64,000 bases of DNA from Paguma larvata (taxonomy: Eukaryota > Chordata > Mammalia > Carnivora > Viverridae), in the NCBI GenBank assembly GCA_030068075.1, contig CM057827.1, positions 65,920,500-65,984,499 on the forward strand. Direction: 5' to 3'. The stretch's first letter is position 1. Every line of letters begins with the position of its first letter. Shown piece by piece: positions 24,175-35,540 of this stretch. The notes below the pieces were generated by a model. That model saw only the letters and a program-made list of their open reading frames with translations, was not told the origin of the DNA and did not search any database. Position numbers and translations under genes: made by a program.

Positions 24175-24362
24175 GGGGCATGTGGGTGGCTCAGTCAGTT
24201 AAGCGTCTAACTTCAGCTCGGGTCATGATCTTGCAGTTCATGAGTTCAAGCCCTGCTTGGGCTCTGTGCGGACAGCTTAGAGCCTAGAGCCTGTTTCGGA
24301 CTCTGTGTCTTCCTATCTTTCTGCCCCTCCCCCCACTCACGCTCTCCTTATCTCTCTATCTA
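24175..24362 (+). mobile_element. CAN SINE lacking a recognisable A-tail
   Basis: GGGGCATGTGGGTGGCTCAG head, GAGTTCAAGCCCTGCTTGGG, GAGCCTAGAGCCTGTTTCGG and a CT-rich tail that passes into (CTAT)n. No AATAAA-type tail follows, so the 3' end is decayed or truncated. Confidence 0.9.
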
Positions 24363-24544
24363 TATGTACTACAGAAGAGTTGGTATAGATGAACTTATTG
24401 AATATTCCATAACTCACCTATATTCCTCAAAGCAATACTTTGGAAATGTATTAGTTACTACTAGCTGGTAATTTAGATGGCTACGACAGATAGTCATGCA
24501 TGATAGCTCCATTTGTTCTTGGTATTATCTTCATATTTTTTTAA

Positions 24545-25245
24545 ATTACATATTTTAAAAGTTAGAAATACAGAGAAGAATATTAGCTACACCATGTACT
24601 ATCAGTGACGATTAACACGGTCAAGATTTTCATATCTTTTCTAAGCTCAGGAATCTTTACTGAGAGATATCAAGTCTCTTCTTCTTCCCCATATCATATC
24701 CTCCTCATGCTCTCCCGACTCACCCTCCACTATGAATTTATATGTTCCTCTGCTTTATCATATTAAAATTAACTTCTTATACGTAACCAAAAACACTAAC
24801 AAAATAAATGTAACATATTGAATATCTTTCTACAACTTGTTTTTTCCTAATTGTTTTATTTTAGACCTCTCTGTTTTGATACATTTAGATCTAGTACATT
24901 TATTTTAATTGACTTTTCTTGTGTATGTCTCCCTGGAAGAAATGGAATTACTGGGTTGTATAATTGTGCTTTGAAAGACTTTATTAGGTAACATGGAATA
25001 GTTCTCCAAAGTGGATGTAATAATTTATTTCTCCTACCAGCATGGAGAGAGTTCCCATGAGTTTCCACACCTTTGGCAATATTTGGTAGTAATTGATTTT
25101 AAAAATTTCTTTCTCTCCAACTTTTAATTATTGTCAATTTTTATATTTGAATTAATGTATGTTTTTAATTTTCTTGACAAGTATATAATTTGGTCTGCTT
25201 TTTACCTGGCAACATTATGGTAAATGGATATCAGATCGGTTTTAA
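24545..25245 (-). mobile_element. Old LINE-1 3' region, antisense
   Basis: GGAATTACTGGGTTGTATAA, TAGTTCTCCAAAGTGGATG, GAGAGTTCCCATGAGTTTCC and ACACCTTTGGCAATATTTGG follow the ORF2 C-terminal complement of old L1M families. The minus-strand frame at 24856-25068 still reads LLHPLWRTIPCYLIKSFKA. Confidence 0.65.
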
Positions 25246-25739
25246 AAAACTTTTCTTAAACCTGTTATACTCTTAAGTAAAAGGATTAAACTTGATAACT
25301 ATTCCATGAATATCCATTTAGGTTAGCTTATTCAGATTAATTCAATAACCCGCATTCTGTCCAAACTACAGCCTAAATAAATTATATGACTGTATATCGT
25401 AAATGTAGATACAAAATCAATTAATCTATGTATAATCTATAATGAGCAATGAAGGCATGTCCTACCTCTAGAGTATCTATTTTATCTTGCTTGTATACTT
25501 TGCCTCCCACTGCTGCCCTTCAAATCACTGCAGTTTGCCCTGAAGATAAATTCACAGCTTGAACTTTTCATTTAGCTAATTGGTACTTGTTTTTGCCACT
25601 GAGTTGTTCTCATTCAATTGGGTAATGAAAGCGAAAATTGCTTCCTCTCAGTGTCTCCATTTAAATGAAGAAAAACCATAAACATAGCAGTACTTTGCTT
25701 GAAAGTAATATGGAGATAAGAGAGCTTTTGACCTTAGAG
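25246..25739. other. Unassigned AT-rich sequence
   Basis: No gene or named repeat. Confidence 0.45.
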
Positions 25740-26698
25740 CAAAAAAGTCATGGCTGAGGTGAAACTTTGGGATGGCAACATAGAGAGGTCAGAAAATTCT
25801 TTTCTCCAAAAGCAACTATAAAACTGGACAAATTGTCAAAAACTGCCATTTTAGAGTTCTGGAAATCTACCAAAGTCATGCAACAAAGTGAGAAGTATTA
25901 GTTCGTAAAAATTTACTGAACTTCAGAGGAGGTCAGTGGGAATCTGTGGCGTTCTTGGCCAAGGCTATTCCCCTTGCATCCTAGTTTGGATGCTGCCTTT
26001 TATTCTGCATGGGGCAGGAAGACTAGAAACACCGCACTGGAAGCTTTAATTTTGGAGGCGTCTCTCTTGTTTTGGAGTGGAAGGTGAAAACCCCCGCTCA
26101 CCTGTGTTGTCAATAAAAGTAGTGATCTCGGAGGCAAGTCACCAAGAGAGGCCAACAGCTCAGCTAGTCTGAGGTTGTCATTCTGGCTACAGCAAGGAGC
26201 AGACAATGACCTAGACAGAAATTTCACAAGGACATGCAGGAAATGAGGTAGCCATAAGAGGGCTCGATTAACTTTTCACATATCCCTGGCTAACGGGAAG
26301 TCCATGTAAATGTTCATGGGAGATTGACAACAGACTTTTCATAAATCACGGGTGGTCTGGGGGGATGTGTTCATGCACAGATAATATAGAAGAGAGTCTG
26401 GTCTGCAAAGTCCCAAGGAAAGCCTGGAACATACCTGAAAAATGCTGAACTTTTAATGTCCTCCCCGACCTGTACACAGATCCTTGGGCAGAGGGTGGAA
26501 ACCTTTCTTGGATGAAGGTATTTGTGCACAACCTATGGCCATAATCTATGCAGATATAGGACCAGTCCCTAGGAAGCCAATCTTAAAAATTAAAACAAGA
26601 ATTAAAAAATCTCCCTGAGTATAGACATCAGCAGTGACATCCTGCAAGTGAGACATATTCCACAGATTTAATCCAGACAGATTTCTGAGGAATCAGAC

Positions 26699-27319
26699 TG
26701 TAGAGAGCAAGATGGAGTCACTCATTTCAAGCAGTGACTTATGTCAAGCAGTGATACAAGCAGCCAAGGGCATTGCAGCCATGACCAGATATTGCTGACA
26801 CCAGCACAGGCCTGACAACAGAAGTGATAACCAGCAAAACCAGAGAAGAGCTGCAAAGTCCCAAGATTGACTAAATTCCTATTAAAAAGGGAGGATTTTT
26901 GCAGCAAACCGTTAGCCTTTCCAGATGCTGACCCTTCCATGTCTGACCACATCAGAAAGTCACCTGCCACCAGAGGATCTGCCCAGTTGATCTCTGACAG
27001 AGCAGAGATTCTCCGCTGCTTGAACACAATAAGCAGCGTGAGAACTGACCTTGAGGGCGCCAAGGCCTCCTCTCAGCCGCATGCTTGCAGACTGACTTTG
27101 CATTTGGCTCATTAACTTCCTACCCCTTGTATCCCGTTGTGTGACCTTGTATTGTGCTTTGCTTTGTGTGGCGTGTAAGCAGCTAAGTTAAACATGTAGT
27201 GAAGTGTCATTGAGTGTAGAGTCCTGAAACTGCTTTATAGTTGTTTTGTGTTAACGTTGCTTTTTGATTGAATAAAGCTGACATTGTGGAGCGACACAAC
27301 TCATATGCGACCCTTCACA
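26699..27319 (+). mobile_element. Probable solo LTR inside the L1
   Basis: A 621-base unit that is not L1-like, richer in GC and CpG than its flanks. It begins TGTAGAGAGCAAGATGGAGT and ends near GCGACCCTTCACA, with AATAAA at 27271-27276, as an LTR would place its polyadenylation signal. The TG...CA ends are consistent, but I could not find a clear short target duplication, and the true end may lie up to about 45 bases further right. No gag, pol or env was seen. Family not recognised. Confidence 0.5.
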
Positions 27320-28878
27320 GCATGTTTGTGACACAGGCAAATGAACGACAACAACGACAACCCCTAGGAAGGAAATGTCAGAATCTGGACTGTTTACAAT
27401 ATATAACGGTATCTAAAATGCTAGTTTAAATAAAAGTTTATGTTAAAGGGAAAGAAACAAGAAAGCGTAAGCTAATCAGGAAAAAAGAAGCAACTGGAGA
27501 TTGTCTGTGAGTTAGCCCAGACATTGTAATGTAGAAAATAAAGATTTCAAAGGAGCTATTATAACTGTGTTCTAAGAATTAAGGGAAACAAGCTTAAAGA
27601 GTTAAAAAGCACAATGATGACACTTGCTGAGTAAATAGAGATCTTGATGAAGAGATTAAAAACTATAAAAAGAGAAACCGAAAGGAAATTCTGGATTTGA
27701 AGAATATAATAACTAAAAATTTTCCTAAAGGGGCTCTTATCAAAAGACAGAGCTTGTCAGATTGGATAAATAAATCAAGAACCAACTATCTGCTCTCTAT
27801 AAACACAGTTTAGATGTGAGACAAAGATAGGTAGAAAATAAAAGGATGGAAAAAAATACCCTGTAGAAATAACCGTAAGAGGCCTAGAGTGGTTATTTTC
27901 ATATCAGACAAAATAGACATTAAGCCAAGAATATTACATGTGACAGAGGGATTTTACCTATTATAAAAAGATTAATGCATCATAAATATATAGTAATTAT
28001 AAATGTGTATAAATATAAACGTGCATAAATATAGAATAAGTAAAGCAAAACCAGAAACGAATTGAAAGGAAAAATAGACAATTCACCAAATCATTGGAGA
28101 ATTTAATTCTTTTATCTGAAAAATTAATAGAACGATTGAGCACAAAATTGGAAGGGATATAATAGATCTGACCAAGTCTATGAATCAAATTTGCCTAACT
28201 TGAATTTAAATAATATGCCACATCATGACAGGAGAATAAATATTCTTTTATAGTACCTATGGAGCATTTTTAAAAATAGGCCATATGTTAGACCATAAAA
28301 CAAATCTCAATAAATTAAAAAGCATTAAGTCAACTGAACACATTTTAGTCAAATTAGAAATCCACAAGAGAAAAAATTGGAGAAATTGCCAAATATTTCA
28401 AAATGACACGCATTTCTAAGTAACTTATATGTCAAAGATTTAATCACAAGATAAATTACAAATATCCGAACAAAAGTGAAATACAACACAATAAAGTTTG
28501 GTGGATGCATTTAAATCAATGTTTAGAGGGAAATTTATAGCTTGAGACACCTATATTAAAAAAGAAAAAAATTCTAAAATCAGTAATCTAAACTTCTATC
28601 TTAACAAACTAGATAAAAATCAACTTAGTCCAAAGCAGGCAGAAGGAAGGAAATAATACAGATTAGCATGTAATAGAACAATAAAATAGAACACAGAAAA
28701 ACAATAGAGAAAATCAATAAAGTCAAAATTGGTAATGAAGAGAAAAACAAAACTAGGAAACTTTAACTAGAGTGACCAAGAAAATAAATGAGTTAAGACA
28801 CAAACTAATAAAATCAAGAATGAAAGAGGAGGCATTATAAAACTTTCAGAAGGAAAGGAGAATATTTTGTGGGCCATT

Positions 28879-28904
28879 TGTGTGTGTGTGTGTGTGTGTG
28901 TGTG
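28879..28904. repeat. (TG)n microsatellite
   Basis: Thirteen TG units within old L1 sequence. Confidence 0.93.
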
Positions 28905-29584
28905 ACAGTTTTAAGTTATTACAGTTTTAAAAATCAGTACTTCTTGATGGAAACAACTTGAACCAAAGATTTGTCACAGAATTTTGTGACTTATTAAAAC
29001 AACAATTTAATGAGAAAAAAAAAGGAGCATCACAATCTTATGGAAATTAAATGAATTAGGAAATTTTGAATATGTTTATAAACTTTAGTGAAATGCAAAC
29101 ATTTCTAAAAACCAAATTAGTTAAACTAAGTCAAGAAGAAATAAAAATTTTGAATAGATACATAAGAAGTAAAAATTGACTCAGTAGTTAAAAATGTTCC
29201 TACAAATAAAAACCCAGGCTCAGATAGTTTCACTAGTATATAATATCAAATATTTAAACAAAAAATACCAGTTTTGCACAAAATTTAGGTTGTAACTCAT
29301 TCAACTTATTAATAGAATAAAGGGGAAAAGTTTATTGTCATCTCATGAGACAACGAAATAGAGTTTGACAAAATCCAAGTACCATCAACATAAAAACTCT
29401 CAGCCAACTTTCAGTGAAAGGGAACTTTCTCATTTAGGTAAAGGGCATCCTCAAAAGCCTAGAAATAACATCATATTTAATGGGGAAAAACTAAACTTTT
29501 TCCTCCTAAGAACAGGAACAAGGATGCTCATTCTTTCCACTTTTATTCAACATTTAAAGAGGTTTTAGTCAACTCAGTAAGTTC

Positions 29585-29806
29585 GGGGTCAGCTAACTAT
29601 ATCCCATGATCCCAGTATGGTCTGCCATTGTGTTTGTGAATTTTTTTTTTTCTTTTTTTGTATCTCACTTGTTCCCTTTTGTTTACATATTGTTGATAGC
29701 GGCTTTCTTATACAACAGAGTTGAGTAGTTGTGGTAGAGAATGTGTGACTGGCTGAACCTAAAATATTTACTACCTGCTCCTTTGTAGAAAAAGTTGGCT
29801 GACTCA
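29585..29806 (-). mobile_element. hAT-type non-autonomous DNA transposon
   Basis: GGGGTCAGCTAACTAT at left and AAAGTTGGCTGACTCAC at right are inverted repeats of each other (GTCAGCNAAC core). The interior (CTACCTGCTCCTTTGTAGAA, AGAGTTGAGTAGTTGTGGTA, GAACCTAAAATATTTACTAC) matches a common mammalian hAT family whose usual end is CAGGGGTCGGCAAACT. It interrupts L1 ORF2, whose sequence resumes on both sides. No transposase is encoded. Confidence 0.75.
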
Positions 29807-30314
29807 CAAGATGAAAAACACTGGGCGGCAGGTGACTAATGGCATTTATGTTGGAAGGGAAGAAATAAAACTATCTTTATTGTCGGATATGTTGCTATAT
29901 GTGGAAAATCCCCGAAATAACTACAACAAAATAACATATTTAGCAATGTCTCAGGATGCAATTTCAATGTTAAAAATGCAGTGAATTTTATTCCTAGCAA
30001 TAAACAAAGATTCTTGAGGCGATTATTTTGCCATGCTTTGGTGTCAGCTGCCCCCATCCTTCGAGGACAGCCACCTGACCTTTGTTGCTCAAGCTCTTGT
30101 AGTGGTTGTACAAAATCCCTAATTCCTAAATTAAACCCTCAAAGGAGAAATTCATAGACTGATTTCCTGTCCTTCTAACCAAATCCTAACAGATATAGGA
30201 AGAAATTTGGATTGAGAATACTAAGTACAATGGGGAGACTTTGAAGAAATGAATAATATTGTTCATGTTTTTGTATATTACTCTTTTTATATCCAATCAA
30301 GATCCCTTGATTCT

Positions 30315-30544
30315 TTTTTAAATTATTATTTTAGGGAGAGAGAACACGTGAGGGACGGCATGAGGAGGAGAGAGAGAATCTTTTTTTTAAATATTTATTT
30401 TTGAGAGAGAGAGGGAGTGAGAGCAGGGAAGGGGCAGAGAGAGGAAGACACAGAATCCGAAGCAGGCTGCAGGCTCTGAGCTGAAGTCAGACGCTCAACC
30501 AACTGGGCCACACAGGTCTGGGGAGGGGGGGAGAGGGTGAGGGA

Positions 30545-30586
<42 letters not shown>

Positions 30587-30709
30587 CTTAAGTAGGCTCC
30601 ATTCTCAGCATTAAACCTGTTGTAGGGCTCAATCCCACAACCCTTGGACCATAATCTGAGCTGAAATCAAGGGTGGGATACTCACCTGACTGAGCCACCC
30701 AGGTGCCCC
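30315..30709 (-). mobile_element. CAN SINE (older type) hosting a second SINE
   Basis: Antisense; head complement CTGACTGAGCCACCCAGGTGCC, GAGCTGAAATCAAGG box typical of older carnivore SINEs, and a long (GA)n tract. AAGATCCCTTGATTCT occurs at 30299-30314 and identically at 30710-30725, a 16-base target-site duplication enclosing both SINEs. Confidence 0.95.
30380..30520 (-). mobile_element. CAN SINE inserted in the previous SINE
   Basis: TTTTTTTAAATATTTATTTT tail, GAAGCAGGCTGCAGGCTCTG and GAGCTGAAGTCAGACGCTCA, ending at CCACACAGGTCTGG. It is internally shortened between the body and the head. The host SINE continues on either side. Confidence 0.85.
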
Positions 30710-30725
30710 AAGATCCCTTGATTCT

Positions 30726-31590
30726 AAAGCTTTACTGGTATGCAAACTTTGTTTCTGACTGGGTATTTGCTCAGTCTTTATCTTTAGACAGATTCTGACT
30801 CAATGATTTTGGCATCTTGTATGTTCTTTCTTGGACAGAGACCTGAATTCCAAACTCATTCCATCAATCAAAATTGTATTTGATTTTAGTTTCTTGTCTG
30901 AGCGTCACACAATTTACTTTGTTTCTGGCCTAGCTCCTCACTGGGTTCTGCCTACCTCTGTTTGTGATCACATGCTAATATGCACAGTGTTATGAAATAG
31001 CAATATTGCTTTTTTTTTTTTTTAGAAGACTTAGTTCCTTTGGACCTGGTTAAAACAGAACAACACAAAACAAAACTTATTGCTGGAAACTACGGTATTT
31101 CTTATAACCCATGATTTTTATGACAGTATACTATTTCATCTCAGGTATTACTATATATAAAACCATACTTGTCAGTAATCAATATTAATGCCATAAGAAT
31201 GATGATTCTAAAATATGATTACTTTTCAAGTCACTTTGGTGAGTCAAAGAATCATTGAATCATGATAAAACTTGAATATACCTGACTTTTTTCAGAAAAA
31301 AAAATTCTTACCAGAATTAGTGAGAAGAATGATAGTGCTTTGCCTGATAGACCAGTCAGATGATGCTTGGCTTTTATTTCATTTCAGAAGGACACTATAA
31401 ATATCTATAAAAAACGAAGTGGCAGGATGATAGAGATCTGGAGGGTGATTACCATTGCCTTTATCTACGGATAGTAGCCTAGATATTTTACTACATGGAT
31501 AAAATAATGCATTTCTAAGTTTGGGTTTATATTACAGAGGTGAAAATTATTATATATGACCATCTGAAAATAAACATATAATTAAAAAAA
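30726..31590. other. Unassigned AT-rich sequence
   Basis: No gene or named repeat. Contains a T12 run at about 31011-31023. Confidence 0.45.
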
Positions 31591-31811
31591 AAGACCTGAA
31601 ACCATAAAACTTCTAAAAGGATACATAGACGGTAATCTCTTTGACGTGGCTTTTGCAACTTTTCTAGCTATGTCTCCTCAGGCAAGGGAAACAAAAGCAA
31701 AAATAAACGATTTGGGACTACACCAAAATAAAAAAGGTTTGTACCGTGAAGGAAAGCATCAACAAACTAAAAAGGCAATTTACTAATGGGAGAAGATATT
31801 TGCAAACTCTG

Positions 31812-32056
31812 TACAGTAAAAACTTGGTTTGCGAGCGTAATTTGTTCTGAAAACATGCTTGTTATCCAAAGCATTTGTATATCAAAGTGAATTTCAAGAA
31901 CCATTGGCTCAGTTGTGATCATGTGACATTCAGCGTCACGTACTACTTGTATTGCAAGACGTCATTGGTTTATCAAGTTAAAATGTATTAGATATGTTTG
32001 CTTATTTTGCAGAATACTCACAAAACAAGTTACTTGCAACCCAAGGTTTTACGGTA
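31812..32056. mobile_element. Tc1/mariner- or pogo-type short element (MITE-like) in L1
   Basis: Left end TACAGTAAAAACTTGGTTTG; right end, read on the other strand, TACCGTAAAACCTTGGGTTG: inverted repeats of about 24 bases with four mismatches. Both ends are bounded by TA, the target duplicated by this superfamily. The 245-base interior encodes nothing. L1 ORF2 sequence stops at ATTTGCAAACTCTG and resumes at ATCCCAAAATAC. Family name not certain. Confidence 0.8.
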
Positions 32057-32568
32057 ATCCCAAAATACTTTATATCTAAAATATATTTAAAAACTCAAAT
32101 AACACCAAAAACAATCTGATAAAAAATGGACAGAGAACCTAAATAGACATTTTTGCAAAGAAAACTTACAGATGGCCATCAGACACATGAAAAGATGTTT
32201 AATATCGCTAATCGACATGGAATGCAAAACAAAACTACAGTAAAATATCACCTCAGAACCGTCAGAATGGCTAGTAACAAAAAGACAAGAAATAAAAAGT
32301 GTAGGCAAAGAGGTGAAGAAAAGTGAAACTTTGTGCACTGTTGGTGGACATGTAAATTAGTATAGCCACTGTAGAAAAGAGTACGGACTTTGCTCAAAAG
32401 TTAAAAATAGAATCGCCATACAATTCAGTAATTGCCCTACTGGGATTTTTACCCAAAGAAAACAAAAAATACTAATTCACCTCTATGTTTATTGCAGTAT
32501 TTTTGACAATAGCAAAGATATGGAAGCAACCTAAGTGTCCACTGATAGATTAATGGATAAAGAATATG

Positions 32569-32608
32569 TACACACACACACACACACATACCCACACACA
32601 CACACACC
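32569..32608. repeat. (CA)n microsatellite inside L1
   Basis: About 19 CA units interrupted by CATACC, at the place where L1 ORF2 C-terminal sequence commonly carries TG/TA or CA expansions. Confidence 0.93.
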
Positions 32609-32705
32609 CAAGGAACATTACTCAGCAGCAAAAAAAAATGAGATCTTGATATTTGTGCCAACATGGATGAGCCTAACAGGTATTATGCTAAGTGAAATAA
32701 GTCAG

Positions 32706-32927
32706 GGGACGCCTGAGTGGCTTAGTCCGTTAAGTGTCCAACCCTTGATTTAGGCTCAGGTCATGATCTCACAGTTCACCGGATGGAGCCCCACACTGAG
32801 CTGTGCACTGACAGCACAGAGCCTGCTTGGGATTCTCTCTCTCTTCCTCTCTCTCTCTGCTCCTCCCCCACTGGCACATATGCTCTCTTTTTCTCTCAAA
32901 ATAAATAAATAAAAACTTTTAAAAAAA
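32706..32927 (+). mobile_element. CAN SINE in L1 with target-site duplication
   Basis: GGACGCCTGAGTGGCTTAGT head, CAGGTCATGATCTCACAGTT, GAGCCTGCTTGGGATTCTCT, CT-rich tail and AATAAATAAATAAAA. GAAATAAGTCAG (32694-32705) and GAAAGAAGTCAG (32928-32939) flank it with one mismatch. The body belongs to an older type than the felid consensus. Confidence 0.94.
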
Positions 32928-33160
32928 GAAAGAAGTCAGACAAAGACACTTGTATGAGGAATCTAAAAAACAAAACATAAATGAACAAACAAAATTCGGA
33001 AACAGAATTATAAATACAGAGAACCAACTGGTGGTTGCCACACGGAAAGCGTTTGGGGGGATGGGTGAAATAGGTGAAAGGATTAATAAAAATAAAACAT
33101 AAAAATTCTGATGCACAAGATTTGTAACGTGTATCTGTATTAACAGGTGATATAAACAGA

Positions 33161-33490
33161 GTATCATGTCTCCCCAAAATTCACATGTTAAACCCTAACA
33201 CCCAATGGGATAGTATTTTCAGGTGGGGCCCTTCATAAGGGTGGAGCCCTCATGAATAGGATTAATGCCTTCATAAAAAAAGACCCCCTAGAGCTCCCTT
33301 GCCCCTTCCACCATGTTCGAATATAGCAAGAAGACACCTGTCTATGAGCCAGGTGGGGGCTCTCTTCAGATACCAAATCTGTCTTGATCTTAGACATCCC
33401 GCCCTCTAGAACTGTGAGAAACAAGTTTCATACATAAGCTGTCCAGTCTACGGTATTCTTTTTATAGCTGTCCGAATGGACTAAGATACA
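33161..33490 (+). mobile_element. MaLR-type LTR (MLT1/MST-like), sense
   Basis: TCTCCCCAAAATTCACATGT, GGAGCCCTCATGAATAGGAT, CTCCCTTGCCCCTTCCACCA, TCTAGAACTGTGAGAAAC, and GTCCGAATGGACTAAGATAC at the end reproduce the order of a MaLR LTR. No internal sequence follows. Confidence 0.8.
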
Positions 33491-33590
33491 AGATACATAA
33501 GGGAATTTGAAGATTGCTATTTGGATCATTTGGTATAAATACTTGGATGCAGAAGATATAGTGAAATTTCATTTTATATAATACTATTTG

Positions 33591-34200
33591 TGATAGAATT
33601 CTAGGGTGGCTCCTTAAGATTCTGCCCCAGGTGCACACACATCTTTTCCCAGTTATTTAATCAAACAGTAATCTAGGTACTGCTCTTAAGAGGTTTACAG
33701 ATGCAATTAAGGTCCCAAATCAGTTGACCCTGGGATAGGGAGATTATCCAGGTGGGACACATTTAATCTAAGGAGGTCTTTTAAAGCAGGGATTTTCTGG
33801 AGCTGGTCGCAGAAGTCGGAGAAACAAAATATGGGAAGGGTTTGACATGTTATTTCCGAACCGAAGATGAAGAAGACTGCATGGCAAAATATGTGGCAGT
33901 CTTCAGAAGCTAAGAGTGATCATTCTGGCTGATAGCAAGCAAGGCAACAAGAGCTCAGGCCTCCCTTAGCAAGAAGCTGAACTCTACTTATTCTGAGTAC
34001 GGAATTGGCTTTTTCCCAGACCCTCCAAACGAGAACTGAGCTCCGCTTATACCTTGATTTCAGCCTTGTGATATCGTGAGCAGAGAACCTAGCCATGATA
34101 TGCTGGACATCTGACCTACAGAACTGTAAGTCAATAAACAGGGGCTGTCCTTAGTCTCTAAGTTTGTGATAATTTGTTAGGGGCCAATTAATTACTGACA
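33591..34200 (+). mobile_element. Second MaLR-like LTR, different subfamily, sense
   Basis: TGATAGAATTCTAGGGTGGC start; GATGCAATTAAGGTCCCAAA, TGGCAGTCTTCAGAAGCTAA, TTGATTTCAGCCTTGTGATA, CTACAGAACTGTAAGTCAAT and GTTTGTGATAATTTGTTAG follow the order of another MaLR/ERVL-type LTR. It sits 100 bases right of the previous LTR in the same orientation but is not the same sequence, so the pair is not one provirus. Confidence 0.7.
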
Positions 34201-35340
34201 GATCATTTATCTGGAAATAATTACCATTTCATTTCCCTTTTTCAAGGCCATGCATGAAATAATTTCATGATATTTATGGGCCTTTACGGAACGCTAAATC
34301 AAAATGTTCTATCCTATAGTTCACTAATTAAGGGCAAATACGGAAATACAAACACATTTCATATCTCAACATTTTTCTTCAGGGCAGTACATTGGCGTTT
34401 GTTTCCTAGGAAATCTATTTTAATGAAATAACCTTGGTGCCAATTCTGACATGTATATTTCAGTCAAACCTTTAATGTATTGACTCAAAATATTTGGTTG
34501 TTTGTGTACTAGAGAAGGATTATAGCTATCAGAACAGGAACTGCTCTCCAGATCTGCTCTAAAAATAACTGTAAGAACTTCACTATTTTCGTGGCTATGA
34601 CATCAATCACATTAACTACTATAACTTACCTCAGTAGGGTGAATAACATTGATTATTCAGTCAGAGTCTATGCTGGTGACATTGACAGTTGTTATTCATG
34701 ATGACTAATGTGAGCCATAAACCTATGACTGATGAAGAACACAGCCAGAATGTTTCTTCATGGATCCCTAAAGCCTGTAGTTCTTGCCAAACACGTTTTT
34801 GATTTAAATTTGAAGATGATTTATTTGAATTAGTGCATAACTACCAATGAGTCTCAGAGAAGAGAACACTAGGATGGAAAAGTACAGCCCTGTCTATAAT
34901 CGAATTTAGTCTCAATCAAAGCAACAATTCAAGTTTAGTCTCAATCCAGGCAACCTCCAATAATTAGAACTTATTCCCAGGACCATGTAGCTCTGGTTTC
35001 CTGGGGTGATTTTTACAGCAAATTGCTTGTGACCTTGAACAAATTTTAAGTCTCTTTTTTCTAAAATAATAACAAAATTGGAATATCTGAAACTCTCTGA
35101 GGTTTTCTCGGAGTTAATTTTTTAAGACAGCATTGAGAAACTCAGAGGGATGGCAGAGAAATTCAAATCATCACAAATAACAAGACTAATAGCTCACCAA
35201 ATCCTTTATACTTACAGTGTTAAATCAGGGCTAAAAAAAGAAAATTCTTGGCAATAAATGGTGAAGTCATTTCTCCCAGTGACTAAGGGAGTAGCTGATA
35301 AGAATTTCATAACTCATTTAAATATCTAAAAACTTTTGTT
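34201..35340. other. Unassigned sequence, about 1.1 kb
   Basis: No gene. A weak MIR-like phrase (TTGCTTGTGACCTTGAACAA, then TCTTTTTTCTAAAATAATAA) at 35020-35100 is too diverged to call. Confidence 0.45.
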
Positions 35341-35540
35341 ATGGGTGTCTGGGTGGCTCAGTAGGTTAAGTGTCCAACTCTTGTTTTTGGCTCAGGTCAT
35401 GGTCTCATGGTGTGTGAGTTCGAGTCCCACACAGGGTTTCATGCTGACAGCAAAGCCTGCTTGGAATTGTGTCTCTCTCTCTACCCTTTCCCTGCTCACA
35501 CACTCTCTCTCTCTCTGAAAATAAATAAACTTAAAAAATA
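35341..35540 (+). mobile_element. CAN SINE
   Basis: GGGTGTCTGGGTGGCTCAGT, GAGTTCGAGTCCCACACAGG, AAGCCTGCTTGGAATTGTGT, CT-rich tail and AAATAAATAAACTTAAAAAA. Confidence 0.93.

Larger units (their letters stand above)
25740..30012 (+). mobile_element. Old LINE-1 (L1M-type), sense, broken by later insertions
   Basis: Starts with a 5' UTR-like stretch (AAAAGCAACTATAAAACTGG, CAAATTGTCAAAAACTGCC), then ORF1-like sequence (GAAACCGAAAGGAAATTCTG, 27.67 kb) and ORF2 (AAAAACCCAGGCTCAGATAG at 29.21 kb; AGGAACAAGGATGCTCATTC at 29.51 kb). It resumes after a hAT insert with AAACTATCTTTATTGTCGGA, where the FADD codons have become a shortened Leu-Ser-Asp, and ends near 30012. An LTR-like unit separates the 5' UTR from ORF1. 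No intact frame remains. Confidence 0.75.
31591..33140 (+). mobile_element. 5'-truncated LINE-1, sense
   Basis: Starts in ORF2 at GACCTGAAACCATAAAACTT and passes GCAAAAATAAACGATTTGGG, CAGATGGCCATCAGACACAT and AGTGAAATAAGTCAG to a 3' UTR (AACTGGTGGTTGCCACACGG) and an A-rich tail near 33100. A Tc1/mariner-type element and a SINE interrupt it, and both leave continuous L1 sequence when removed. Confidence 0.85.
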
